Assembly: GCF_047807365.1 (NCBI RefSeq)
Contig: NZ_JBLOUI010000005.1
Span: 21,909 to 85,908 of the forward strand
Source of the DNA: Peptacetobacter sp900539645
GTDB taxonomy: Bacteria > Bacillota > Clostridia > Peptostreptococcales > Peptostreptococcaceae
Direction of reading: 5' to 3'
Length of the DNA: 64,000 nt
Both the position numbers and the translations under genes were made by a program. How positions within the stretch are numbered: the stretch's first letter is position 1; each line of letters opens with the position of its first letter. A model generated the notes under the pieces. That model worked only from the letters and a program-made list of their open reading frames with translations, made no database searches and was not told the DNA's origin. Positions 36,108 to 45,957 of the stretch are shown here, one piece after another.

Positions 36108-36270
36108 AACCTTGTAGCTCAACACTAAACAAGTGACAGTGCAGTATATATTTTATACTACCCCAGAAAAAATCTGTGCCCAGATAAATTCTTCGGCCAT
36201 TTTCCCTTTCGTACGAGATAAGTTTGCCAACTAGCTCGTAATACTGATGAAAACAGCGCCTCTACGCAGG
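36108..36270 (-). promoter_or_regulatory. Lysine riboswitch (L box)
   Basis: On minus the leader contains the ordered L-box landmarks: AGAGGCGC near the 5' end, GCTGTTTTCATCAGTATTAC, GAAAGGGAAAATGGCCGAAG, CTGGGCACAG, CACTGTCAC and a closing GAGCTACAAGG. The arrangement, size (about 160 nt) and place before asd-dapA-dapB-dapH fit a lysine aptamer that stops transcription when lysine is plentiful. Confidence 0.9.
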
Positions 36271-36513
36271 TTATAGATATTAAATTAAACTCTTAAAGCA
36301 ATAATAATACATTCTAGTAAAAATTGCAATACAAATTTGAATAACAAATGAGAATATTAAGAAAAATTCGATTTGAAAAACTTCTATCCAAAGTCAATTT
36401 TTTTATAAGAAAGCGATATTTTTTAGAAAAAATTATGTATAATAAAAGTGGACATAAAATAAAAAAATTATAATAAAAATTATTTTAGAAAATATATATA
36501 ATGGAGGAAAAAA

Positions 36514-37710
36514 ATGGATACTTTAAAAGAGTTATACAAAATAGGGAACGGGCCATCAAGTTCACACACAATGGGGCCACAGAGAGCAGCAGAAAGATTT
36601 AAAAATGAAAATCCAGATGCAGATAGCTTTAGAGCAACACTTTACGGAAGTTTAGCAGCTACAGGTGCTGGTCATTTAACTGACTACATAATAATAAAAA
36701 CTATAGCTCCTAAAAAAGTTGAGATAGTATGGAGAGAAGATATAATAAAAGACTTCCATCCAAATGGAATGCTACTTGAAGCTCTTGATAGAGACGGAAA
36801 TACTACTGCACAGTGGGAAGTATTCTCAGTAGGTGGTGGATCTCTTGCTGAAGAAGGAAAGAGAAATACTTCTGCAGTTAAAGAAACATATCCTCTAAGT
36901 ACTATGGACGAGATAGTAAAATGGTGCAAAGACAACAACAAAACATTAGTTGATTTTGCCTTAGAAAATGAAGATAGTGACATAATGGATCACATAAATA
37001 CAATAAGAGAAGCTATGAAAAAATCAATAGATGAAGGATTAGCTACTAATGAAGTAATACCAGGAAAATTACACTTAAAGAGAAGAGCTGGAGTATTCTA
37101 TGAAAACTTCAAAAAATCTAATGACTTCTCTACCTTAGTTTACGCTTATGCATTAGCAGCTTCTGAACAGAATGCTTCTGGTAATATAATAGTAACTGCA
37201 CCAACTTGTGGTTCTGCGGGTGTTTTACCAGGTATATTCTTCGCTATGAAAGATTATATGAATTTAACTGATGAACAGGTAAACGAAGCTATAATAGTAG
37301 CTGGTATAATAGGAAATATAATAAAAACTAATGCGTCTATTTCAGGTGCAGAAGTTGGATGTCAGGGTGAAGTAGGTGCTGCATGTTCAATGGCAGCTGG
37401 AGCAGTTGCTTATCTTCAGGGCGGTTCAATAGACCATATAGAATACGCAGCTGAGATAGCTCTTGAACACCACTTAGGTATGACTTGTGACCCAGTTTAC
37501 GGATATGTTCAGATACCTTGTATAGAAAGAAATGCTATGGCAGCACAGAGAGCTTTTGATGCAGCTAAGTATGCTATGATAACAAACGGAGAACATTCTG
37601 TTTCATTAGACCAGGTTGTTGAAACAATGAAAGAAACTGGACTTGACATGATGGATAAATACAAAGAAACAGCTAAAGGAGGATTAGCTAAACACTTCTT
37701 CTCTTGCTAA
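36514..37710 (+). CDS. sdaA: L-serine dehydratase, single-chain iron-sulfur type
   Basis: 398 aa; converts serine to pyruvate and ammonia. The beta-type domain is N-terminal (IGNGPSSSHTMGPQRAAERF) and the alpha-type domain C-terminal (APTCGSAGVLPGI with C232, GAEVGCQGEVGAACSMAAG with C283, MTCDPVYGYVQIPCIERN with C325), so both halves are fused. Cysteines in the alpha part bind a [4Fe-4S] cluster. GGAGG precedes the ATG. The terminal codons recur inverted about 200 bp downstream (palindrome A). Confidence 0.92.
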   Translation: MDTLKELYKIGNGPSSSHTMGPQRAAERFKNENPDADSFRATLYGSLAATGAGHLTDYIIIKTIAPKKVEIVWREDIIKDFHPNGMLLEALDRDGNTTAQWEVFSVGGGSLAEEGKRNTSAVKETYPLSTMDEIVKWCKDNNKTLVDFALENEDSDIMDHINTIREAMKKSIDEGLATNEVIPGKLHLKRRAGVFYENFKKSNDFSTLVYAYALAASEQNASGNIIVTAPTCGSAGVLPGIFFAMKDYMNLTDEQVNEAIIVAGIIGNIIKTNASISGAEVGCQGEVGAACSMAAGAVAYLQGGSIDHIEYAAEIALEHHLGMTCDPVYGYVQIPCIERNAMAAQRAFDAAKYAMITNGEHSVSLDQVVETMKETGLDMMDKYKETAKGGLAKHFFSC

Positions 37711-37920
37711 TTTTGCTTACGGGAGGGGCTACTGTGATTTTTCGCAGAAGCCTCTTTTTTAATGCTTCAAATAACAAAGAATCTCCTCTCCAGGCAATCA
37801 AGTTGCATTGTCGAGTTCGATTTCTTTGTTATTCAAAGCAAAAAGAAGGCGTTCTTAGCAAAAAATCGCAGTAGCCCCTGTAAAGTAAAATTAGAAAAGA
37901 GAAGAAGTGTTTTGAAGCTA
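37685..37920 (+). repeat. Core palindrome A, downstream of sdaA
   Basis: Core halves CTCCAG 37788-37793 and ATTGTCG 37807-37813, enclosing a minimal GCAA-TCAAG-TTGC apical hairpin. The left arm includes the sdaA terminator (GAGGGGCTACTG...CAGAAGCCTC plus TTTTTT, about 37723-37760). The right arm is its diverged inverted copy and continues into an inverted copy of the sdaA coding end: AACACTTCTTCTCTT (37691-37705) recurs exactly inverted at 37897-37911. A 76-codon open frame here is a by-product. Confidence 0.88.
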
Positions 37921-38189
37921 GGACAGAGGGGATATAGGTTTGGTGGAAGAGGTTGGGGAAAAGTTTGTATGTTAGAGCTTATATTTGGGTAAAAGTAGGT
38001 TTTATATTTTAGACGGGGTATGTGTGTTTTGTTTTTTTGAAAAAATTCTGAAATTTTGTTGTTTTTTCTTGTATTTAGTTTTGTTTAATGTATACTATAA
38101 ATAAATTGTTTTTTAGTTATGTTTTAGGTATACAAAATTTTAAAAAAGTATGTTGAAAAAATAGATTTTGAGATAGAGGGGTGAGATTT
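37921..38189 (+). promoter_or_regulatory. Intergenic region before the M20 pair
   Basis: No gene. T-rich sequence with a plausible sigma-A promoter TTGTAT (about 38070) and TATACT 16 bp later (about 38092), roughly 90 bp before the M20 start. Confidence 0.35.
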
Positions 38190-39314
38190 TTGAGAGATTT
38201 TTCATTTTTAGAGGGTGTTATGAAGCATCATAGAGAGGTTTTGCACGAGGTTGCAGAGCTTGGGAGAGAGGAGTTTAAGACTTCTGAGTATATTAGAAGT
38301 TATTTAGATAAATTGGGTGTTGAGTACGATAAGTGGCTTGGTACTGGTACTGCTGGGATTATTCGAGGTAAGGATGCAAAGAGAACTATAGCTTTTAGAG
38401 CAGATATTGACGGGCTTATGACTGAGTGTGGTGTGCAGCATCTTTGTGGGCACGATGGACACACAGCAATTCTTTTAGGTCTTGTTGAGTTCGTTAATGC
38501 TAATAAAGAGAAGTTAAACGATAATTTTGTGTTTATATTCCAGCCTGCAGAGGAAGGTCCTGGAGGTGCCGAGGCTCTTGTTAATGAAGGGATTTTGAAA
38601 TATTATGGAGTTGACCAGATTTATGGACTTCATATTTATCCAGAAATCTCCGAGGGAAAAGTTGGTATTAGGGAAGGATATTTCCTTTCTCAGATTGGTG
38701 ATTTTGAGATAGATATTTACGGAAAGAGCAGCCATGGTGGTTCTGCTCCAGAAGCTGGGATAGATGCAATTACAATTTATGCGTCTTTAGTTAGCAGTAT
38801 GCAGACTATTGTTTCGAGAAATGTTAGTCCAATAGACAATGCAGTTGTTAGTATTGGGAAGGTTGAAGGTGGTTCAAGAAGAAATATTATCGCTGAACAC
38901 GTTCATCTTGAGGGGACTATTAGATGCTTTAAACCAGAAGTTTATTCAAAGATTAAGGAGAGATTTTATGAAATTGCGGATGGTTTTTCAAAGGCGTTTA
39001 ATTGCGAGATTAAGGTAACTATTAGAGATGATTATCATCCTGTAAACAATAATTCTGAGCTTTGTCAGGAGTTTATTGAGGCTGTTGGCGATGACAAGGT
39101 TAAGATTTTGGATCCTTTGATGATTGCAGATGATTTTTCATATTATCGGGAAGAAGTACCAGGAATTTTCTTTATGCTAGGTGCAAGAAACGAGGAAAAA
39201 GGATTTGTAAATGGACTTCATAATTTGAGATTTAACTTTGATGAAAAGATATGTGTAAATGCTTTAGATGCCTATATTTCAATGCTTGAGTACAAAGGCT
39301 CAATGGATAAATAG
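38190..39314 (+). CDS. M20 family amidohydrolase/peptidase, copy 1
   Basis: 374 aa from TTG 38190 (AGAGGGGTGAG just before it; the in-frame GTG 38181 lies inside this ribosome site). Metal-binding AFRADIDGL and HLCGHDGHTAILLG, catalytic FQPAEEGPGGAEALV, dimerisation segment with SSHGGSAPEAGIDA, and DDFSYYREEVPG. A family of aminoacylases, carboxypeptidases and N-acetyl-DAP deacetylases. Because this organism has DapH, the deacetylase role is possible. Followed 41 bp later by a paralogue. Confidence 0.85.
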   Translation: MRDFSFLEGVMKHHREVLHEVAELGREEFKTSEYIRSYLDKLGVEYDKWLGTGTAGIIRGKDAKRTIAFRADIDGLMTECGVQHLCGHDGHTAILLGLVEFVNANKEKLNDNFVFIFQPAEEGPGGAEALVNEGILKYYGVDQIYGLHIYPEISEGKVGIREGYFLSQIGDFEIDIYGKSSHGGSAPEAGIDAITIYASLVSSMQTIVSRNVSPIDNAVVSIGKVEGGSRRNIIAEHVHLEGTIRCFKPEVYSKIKERFYEIADGFSKAFNCEIKVTIRDDYHPVNNNSELCQEFIEAVGDDKVKILDPLMIADDFSYYREEVPGIFFMLGARNEEKGFVNGLHNLRFNFDEKICVNALDAYISMLEYKGSMDK

Positions 39315-39355
39315 ATTTTAGAAAAGATTGTGTAAAGACGTTTGGTGGTGAGATT

Positions 39356-40513
39356 ATGGAAGAAAAAAATTGCGTATGTAATGGAGAATGTTTAGATAAA
39401 GTAATGTATTTAAAGGACAGTGTGTACGATTATAGAAAGAATTTGCACTGTATTGCTGAGGAAGGGCGAGTTGAGTTTAAGACTTATGATTATATAAAAT
39501 CTGTTTTGGACGGACTTGGTTTAGAGAGTAAGAAATGGCTAGAAACAGGGCTTGCAGGAATTATAAAAGGTAAAGATGCACAAAAGACTGTTGCATTTAG
39601 AGCAGATATCGACGGACTTATGTCTAAGGATGGAACTGTTAAGCACCTTTGTGGACATGACGGTCATATGTCTATACTTTTAGGGCTTATCAAGTATGTA
39701 AACGATAATAAAGATAAGTTAAAGGATAACTTTGTGTTTATATTCCAGCCTGCAGAGGAAGGACCTGGTGGATCTGAAGATATGGTGAAAGACGGAATTA
39801 TAGAGTATTACGGAATTGATGAGATATACGGACTTCATGTAAATCCGTTGCTTGATGAAGGCGTAATAGGAATTAAAAAAGGGCCTATGATGGCGGGGAC
39901 AATAGATTTTGAGATAAATATTGTGTCTAAGAGTGCACATGGTGCAATGCCTCAAAATGGTATCGATGGAATTGTGATTTCTGCTGAGGTAATTAACTCA
40001 CTTCAGACTATTGTTTCGAGAAATATTAGCCCAATAGACAGCGCAGTTATCACAGTTGGTAAGATAAGAGGTGGCGCAAGAAGAAATATTGTCGCTGAAA
40101 ATGTGTCTTTAGAGGGAACTGTGAGATATGCAAAAGATGAGGTTTATGCAAATGTGCTTGATAGGATGAAGAAGATTTGCGAATTTACTGCAGCTAAGTA
40201 TGATTGTAAGATTGAGATGAGTGTTTGCAATGAATGTCGGGCTGTGATAAATGACGATAATTTATATCAAGAGTTTAAAGATGCTTTTAAAGGGGATAAT
40301 GTTGTGGAACTAGATTTCCGGATGGGTGCAGAGGATTTTGCATTCTTCCAGAGAGCAGTGCCAGGATTTTTCTTCAATGTAGGTACGAGAAATGAGGAAA
40401 AAGGGTTCACTGCGGGACTTCACAATGAGCAGTTTGACTTCGATGAAAAGATAATTTTAAATGGGGTTGAAGTGTATAGAAAATTAATGGAATATAAAAA
40501 TATGTTCCTATAG
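39356..40513 (+). CDS. M20 family amidohydrolase/peptidase, copy 2
   Basis: 385 aa, strongly similar along its length to the preceding gene (AFRADIDGLM, HLCGHDGHMSILLG, FQPAEEGPGGSEDMV, SAHGAMPQNGIDG, AEDFAFFQRAVPG). It has an extra cysteine-bearing N-terminus (CVCNGEC). Tandem duplication with copy 1. Its last codons (KLMEYK) are present as an inverted copy 150 bp downstream, in palindrome C. Confidence 0.85.
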   Translation: MEEKNCVCNGECLDKVMYLKDSVYDYRKNLHCIAEEGRVEFKTYDYIKSVLDGLGLESKKWLETGLAGIIKGKDAQKTVAFRADIDGLMSKDGTVKHLCGHDGHMSILLGLIKYVNDNKDKLKDNFVFIFQPAEEGPGGSEDMVKDGIIEYYGIDEIYGLHVNPLLDEGVIGIKKGPMMAGTIDFEINIVSKSAHGAMPQNGIDGIVISAEVINSLQTIVSRNISPIDSAVITVGKIRGGARRNIVAENVSLEGTVRYAKDEVYANVLDRMKKICEFTAAKYDCKIEMSVCNECRAVINDDNLYQEFKDAFKGDNVVELDFRMGAEDFAFFQRAVPGFFFNVGTRNEEKGFTAGLHNEQFDFDEKIILNGVEVYRKLMEYKNMFL

Positions 40514-40666
40514 AAAAGAGGGTATAGCCAAAAGTACTCCAGGCTTCAGCGCCACGCACTTTTATGTAACACATTTAAAGGTTCGTGGCGCTTGCAGTAT
40601 TGTCGTGTTTTTTGGCTATTACCCTCTTTTTTTATGAAGGAATATGTTTTATATTCCATTAATTTT
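40480..40666 (+). repeat. Core palindrome C, downstream of the second M20 gene
   Basis: Core halves CTCCAG 40537-40542 and ATTGTCG 40599-40605; apical stem AGCGCCACG/CGTGGCGCT. Inner arms AAAGAGGGTATAGCCAAAA pair with TTTTGGCTAT(T)ACCCTCTTT, followed by TTTTT, so it is a terminator. The clearest case of gene-end copying: the 20 coding bases AAAATTAATGGAATATAAAA (40480-40499) recur without mismatch in inverted form at 40647-40666. Confidence 0.92.
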
Positions 40667-40885
40667 GTATAAGTGAGTGTGGAGTATGTGGCGCGTATAG
40701 TATTTTTTATGATATAATATACTTTATGCTATTATGGTTAGAAATATTGAGTTTGAGGTATATACTATGTATGAGTGTGGATATTTGATGTACAAGTGTT
40801 TATATTTCGAATTTTGATATTTTGCCTAATATAGTTTTTAGATGTTTTAGTTTTAGAAAAATATTATGATGTTGGGAGATTTGAG

Positions 40886-41632
40886 ATGGATCAGTATAGA
40901 GATTTTGCATTTATATACGACGAGCTTATGGACGATGTCGATTATGATAGATGGGTTGAATATATAGAAGAGATTATCAAGAGTGAGGGTGCTGAGGTGC
41001 AGAATATTCTCGAGTTAGCTTGTGGTACAGGGAATTTGACTATACCTCTAACTAAGAAGGGATACGATATAGCTGGGATAGATATTTCTGCGGAAATGCT
41101 TGAGGTTGCTATGGAAAAGGCAGAAGAGGAAGGTGTGCAGCTTGTTCTTTTACAGCAGGATATTGCTGAGCTTGATTTTGATGTGCCAAACCTTGATTGC
41201 ATACTTTGCGCTTGTGACGGATTCAATTATTTAACATATGATGACGATTTAGAGTATGTATTTTCAAAGGCTCACGAGCTTTTAAAAGAGGATGGGATAT
41301 TTGTATTTGACATTAGCTCATACTATAAATTATCTAAGGTGCTTGGAAATAATACTTTTGCTGAGAAGAGAGAAGATGTCGTGTATATGTGGCAGAACTA
41401 TTTCGATCCAGAAGAGGATTTAGTCGAAATGGAACTTACATTCTTCGTGAAAAACGAGGACGGTACTTTTGACAGATTTGATGAGGTTCACCAGCAGAGA
41501 GCTTACGAAACAGAGGATATATTAGAAAAATTAGCAGATGCAGGATTTAGAGATATCAAGGCTTATGGAGATTTTGCATTTGAAAAACCAAAGAAAGATG
41601 CAGAAAGAGTATTCTTTGTTGGTAGAAAATAA
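40886..41632 (+). CDS. Class I SAM-dependent methyltransferase
   Basis: 248 aa. Motif I ILELACGTGNLTIPL, then GIDISAEMLEVAMEKA, DCILCACDGFNYL and the RVFFVGRK end, all as in the small-molecule class I methyltransferases common in Firmicutes. Substrate not recognisable. GGGAG precedes the ATG. A TATAAT at about 40713, 170 bp upstream, could be its -10. hslO follows 59 bp later. Confidence 0.8.
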   Translation: MDQYRDFAFIYDELMDDVDYDRWVEYIEEIIKSEGAEVQNILELACGTGNLTIPLTKKGYDIAGIDISAEMLEVAMEKAEEEGVQLVLLQQDIAELDFDVPNLDCILCACDGFNYLTYDDDLEYVFSKAHELLKEDGIFVFDISSYYKLSKVLGNNTFAEKREDVVYMWQNYFDPEEDLVEMELTFFVKNEDGTFDRFDEVHQQRAYETEDILEKLADAGFRDIKAYGDFAFEKPKKDAERVFFVGRK

Positions 41633-41691
41633 TTGGTAAATAAAAATTGTAAATAATAAAAAGTAAATGAATTTGGAAAGGAAGAGTTTTG

Positions 41692-42567
41692 ATGAACGAT
41701 TATGTAATAAGAGCGACTTCTCAGAATGGGGAAGTTAGAGCATTTGTTGCAACGACAAGAAATTTAGTTGAAGAAGCGAGAAAATCTCACGGAACTACAA
41801 AGGTTGCAACTGCAGCACTTGGAAGAACTTTAACAGCTACATCAATGATGGGGCTTATGATGAAAAATAAAGGTGACGAGTTGACATCTATAATAAAAGG
41901 TGACGGGCCAATAGGAACAATACTTGCAACTTCTGATGCACAGGGGTTTGTTAGAGGATATGTTTCAAACCCAGATGTTGAGGTTGAAAACTATCCAAAC
42001 GGAAAATTAAATGTAGCAGGTGCAGTAGGTACAGAAGGAACTTTAAAAGTAATAAAAGATTTAGGACTTAGAGAGCCAGTGAATGGATTATGTCCGATAG
42101 TTTCTGGGGAAATAGCAGCAGATTTTACATACTATTTCACAGTTTCTGAACAGACTCCATCAGCTGTCTCACTAGGTGTTTACACAACTCACTATGAAGT
42201 TGAACATGCTGGAGGATTTATCGTGCAGCTTATGCCAGATGCGACAGAAGCTACAATTTGCCAGCTTGAGGAAAATATAGGAAAGATAAAATCTATCACA
42301 GAGATGTACAGAGAAGGATTAACTCCTGAGGATGTGCTTAATTTAGTGCTTGAAGGTTTAGATCCTGTGATTCTTGACAAGGTTGAGGTAGGATTTAGAT
42401 GTGTTTGCTCTAAGGATAGAGTTAAGAAGGCATTTATCGCAATGGGTAAAAAGGCGCTTGCTGAGATTATAGAGGAAGACCACCAGGCAGAAGTTACTTG
42501 CCAGTTCTGTAATAAGAAGTATCATTATGATGAAGATGAGTTAATGGAAATTTTAAAAGAGATGTAG
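41692..42567 (+). CDS. hslO: Redox-regulated chaperone Hsp33
   Basis: 291 aa from ATG 41692 (AGGAAGAG before it). Oxidation-activated holdase chaperone. N-terminal domain with ALGRTLTATSMMGLMMK and GDGPIGTI; C-terminal zinc centre with CVC (RCVCSKDRVKKAF) and CQFC (EVTCQFCNKKYHY), the four cysteines that form disulfides on oxidative stress. Full length. Confidence 0.93.
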   Translation: MNDYVIRATSQNGEVRAFVATTRNLVEEARKSHGTTKVATAALGRTLTATSMMGLMMKNKGDELTSIIKGDGPIGTILATSDAQGFVRGYVSNPDVEVENYPNGKLNVAGAVGTEGTLKVIKDLGLREPVNGLCPIVSGEIAADFTYYFTVSEQTPSAVSLGVYTTHYEVEHAGGFIVQLMPDATEATICQLEENIGKIKSITEMYREGLTPEDVLNLVLEGLDPVILDKVEVGFRCVCSKDRVKKAFIAMGKKALAEIIEEDHQAEVTCQFCNKKYHYDEDELMEILKEM

Positions 42568-42572
42568 TATAG

Positions 42573-42650
42573 AGAAAGAGAAGGAAGTATCATTCGCTCC
42601 AGGCAATCAAGTTGCATTGTCGTTGATTGATATCTTCCTTCTCTTTTTTT
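42573..42650 (+). repeat. Core palindrome B, downstream of hslO
   Basis: Shortest copy: core halves CTCCAG 42597-42602 and ATTGTCG 42616-42622 enclose GCAA-TCAAG-TTGC, the same apical hairpin as copy A. Arms AGAGAAGGAAGTATCA and TGATATCTTCCTTCTCT pair, followed by TTTTTT: a working terminator of hslO with the core in its upper stem. No convincing copy of the hslO coding end was found, so the outer arms may be lost. Confidence 0.85.
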
Positions 42651-42986
42651 GTGCAGTTTGTGATTTGTTTGAGATTTTTTATTAGATTTTAATAAAGATT
42701 GATAAATATTTGGTGTATAAAGGATATAATAAATGTGTTGGCTAATAAGACGTTAATTAATATGAAGTATGTTAGAGAGATAATGGAGTTTTTAAATGAA
42801 AATAAAAAATATTTAAAAAATTATGTGTATATGCTATAAATTTTAATATAAATATTACTAATATTATCAAATGGAGTTTATGTTAAGGGTAAGCATAGAG
42901 GGAATGCGTTCTTTTAAGAGGGTGTTTTTTCTATGCTTTTATTTATATATCAAAGAATTATAGGTTGAAATTTTGGAGGTGTTGGT
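42651..42986 (+). promoter_or_regulatory. Leader region of the surface-protein gene
   Basis: AT-rich, no gene. AAGCATAGA (42891-42899) pairs with TCTATGCTT (42930-42938), followed by TTATTTA, a terminator-like hairpin 40 bp before the start codon that could attenuate the gene. No c-di-GMP aptamer motifs were found. Confidence 0.45.
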
Positions 42987-45870
42987 ATGAATAAGAAGAA
43001 ATCAAAAGAATTGGCATTTTTATTAGCAGCTTCTTTATTAGTTCCATCTGTGAATGGAATAGTGAGTGCTGCTGAATTGGATAATGTGAAATCTACGGAT
43101 AAAGTGGTAGCATCTCAGGAAGCTACAAATCCAGATGGAAGTTATACGAGCACTCAAGATCCAATTACTCAAAATGTAGCTAAGATAGGGAATGAAGAAT
43201 ATGCGACTTTAACAGAAGCTATAAATAATGCAAGTGAAGGAGCTACAATAACGTTATTGGGTAATGTAACAGAGGATATTACTGTAAATAAAAATATTAC
43301 TATAGATGGTCAAAGCAAATATACAATAAGTGGATACACTATTTTAGAAAAAGGTAAATTAGAAAATGTAACTTTAAAAGCAAGAGAAGATAAAGTTAGA
43401 ATTTTATTAATAGGAAGTGAAAATAAAAATACAATACTAATGAAGTATGTTACCATAGTTTATTCAGTAGACAAAAGAAAATATGAAACTAGTATGCTAC
43501 CTGGAAATGAATAAGATATAAAAATAGAAAATTGTACATTTACAAATTATCCTAATAATGGTGGGAATGTAGATATGGTTAATGAGTGGTCATATGGTTT
43601 ATCGCTTTCTAAAGAATGGGATGAGAATGAAAAAGTAATGAAATATAATAAGGGTAGTGTAGAGATAATAAACAATACTTTTGACGGTGCGTTTAGAACT
43701 ATGTTACCAAGTATAAATGGAAATGTTATTATAAAAGGTAACACATTTAAAAATAGTGTTGCAACTGTGGCTGAAGGACCAGACGGAGGAGCAGGACCAC
43801 AAGCAACATGCATAACAACAGATGATACAACAAAAAATAATTTTGTTATACAAAATAATATATTTGATAATGCAGGGGCATTTCTTTTCCAAGATACAGC
43901 AGATGTAAGAGGTAATACATTTAAGTTTGATAGATTTTCCGTACATTATATACAAAGAAGAAGACATGTAGAGAATAAAGAAATCGATTTAAGAAATAAT
44001 ATATTTGAAATGGGTGAAAATAAATTAAAGATAATGGATTCTGCTTCAACACCGGTTATACTACCTGCAAATGTAAATGCAATAGCATTTTGGACTTGGT
44101 CTTCAGCTGAAGGAACAGTAGATCCTAATCAAATAAATCTTTCTAACTATGAATACAAATTTAATGGAGATGGAACTAAAACATATTATCCGAGTTCAGA
44201 AAAGGCATTAAAAGAATTTGTAAATCCTAGGGATGTTAATGACACAAGTGTAAGAAACAACGAAAAAGTAGTTGTATCAGATAACATGACAATCGAAGCA
44301 GAAACAGCAGTAGATATACCAAAAGATAAAAATATTACTATTGAAGTTCCAAAAGGAAAAACTCTAACATTAAACTCAGCAGGTGCTATTGATGTAACAG
44401 GCAGCCTAACTATATTAGGCAATGGAGAAGTAGTAATAGCTAAATCTGGAGAAGTTAGCGTAAACAAAGATGCAACTTTAAATATAACAACTAATGTTGA
44501 CAACAAAGGAACAATAGATAACAATGGCGCTATAAACAACGGTGGAAGAATCTCAAATTCAGGAAAATTAACAAATAATAGCCAAATAAATAACTCAGGT
44601 AAAATCTCAAATTCAGGGGAAATAGTGAGTGAATCAGGGAAAAAAGGAGAAATATCAAATAGTGGTACTATAGCAACTCAAGAAGGTGGAAGTATTAAAG
44701 GAAACGACATTAATAAAGTGGATGATGGTACAACTATATTTCCCAATGACTATAAACCAGTAGATATTAAAGAAGCTTATAAATCTTCAAATTCAATTAC
44801 TATGTCAGTGGCTGATTTTGGTAAATTTAATAAATTAGGCGAGGTAGAATTTACAATAGTAGAAGGTTCAGTTACAGAATCAAGAGGAGGAATTTGGGTA
44901 AGAGCTATAGATGGCAAGGTTACATTTGATGGATTAAATCTAAATACAAAATACACAGTATTTGCAAGATATAAAGGATTAGGAAATACAGAAGTAAAGA
45001 TGGAAGTTAGTACGTTATCACCATCTACAGGTGGTGGTGGAGTAGTAGCCCCAACATATACTCACGAAGAAATAATAGGAACAGACAGATATGACACAGC
45101 AGCAAAAATAGCTGACAAACTAGGCTCATACGATAACGTAGTCCTTGTAAACGCAGAATCATCAATGTCTGATGGACTATCAGCTTCTGGACTTGCAGGA
45201 AAAGAAAACGGAGCAATCCTACTAACTAAAAAAGACTCTATACCTAAAGTAACAATGGACAGAATCAAAAAAGTAAAAAAAGTTTACATAATCGGTGGAG
45301 AAGCAGCAATAAGCCAGAAAGTATCTGATGAGATAACTAAAAACGTTCCAAATGTAAAAGTTGAAAGACTTGGTGGAAAAGACAGAGTTGAAACATCAGA
45401 AATAGTTGCTAAAAAACTTGGAAACTATTCAGATGCATTTGTAGTTAATGGATTCAAAGGTGAAGCAGATGCAATGTTCAGCATCATCAGTTGCAGCAAG
45501 AGAAGAAGCTCCAATACTATTAACAAACGGAAAAACTTCAACTCATGCTAAAAAATCTGGAGTTAAATACTATGTAATCGGTGGAAACTCTGTAGTTGAT
45601 AAATCAATAGCTGATAAATATAACGCAGAAGTATTAGCAGGAAAAGACAGATATGCGACAAATAAAGAAGTTATAAATGAATTCTACTCAGGATCAGACA
45701 AAGTTTACATAGCAAATGGAGATAAATTAGTTGACGCATTAACAGCATCACCATTAGCTAAAAAAGACGGTATAGTTCTTGTAAATGAAAAATCAGACAA
45801 GAGCATATTAAAAGGAAAAGACACAGTTCAAGTCGGTGGAATGGATTTTGAAATAGAATTTGAAAAATAG
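42987..45870 (+). pseudogene. Secreted cell-surface protein with C-terminal CWB2 repeats, interrupted twice
   Basis: Reads as about 960 aa in three pieces. Signal peptide at the start (KKSKELAFLLAASLLVPSVNG), a beta-helix-like region (ATLTEAINNASEGATITLLGN, then right-handed repeat segments), a Ser/Asn/Gly repeat stretch (NNGGRISNSGKLTNNSQ), a short beta domain, and three cell-wall-binding type 2 repeats (GTDRYDTAAKIA, GKDRVETSEIVA, GKDRYATNKEVI) that hold proteins on the S-layer/teichoic polymer. Lesions: an in-frame TAA at 43512-43514 with homology-free but same-frame continuation, and one extra T near 45475-45477 (ATGTTCAGC for ATGTCAGC) that shifts the frame inside the second CWB2 repeat. 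Either a true pseudogene or sequence errors. Uses CAA for Gln, unlike the core genes. Confidence 0.85.
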
Positions 45871-45894
45871 AAAACTAAAAATTAAATAAAAAAT

Positions 45895-45930
45895 AAATCC
45901 CTCATCTAAAAAAGGTAAGGGATTTTTATA
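45895..45930. terminator. Terminator after the surface-protein gene
   Basis: AAATCCCT (45895-45902) pairs with AGGGATTT, then TTATATAT; convergent with the cation transporter gene. Confidence 0.75.
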
Positions 45931-45957
45931 TATATTATTATTATCTTTTACAAATAA

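Noticed and set aside
37762..37992. 76-codon open frame downstream of sdaA
   Set aside because: It covers the right half of palindrome A, an inverted copy of the sdaA end; no ribosome site.
42700..42986. c-di-GMP riboswitch before the surface-protein gene
   Set aside because: No aptamer landmarks were found; only a terminator-like hairpin is present.
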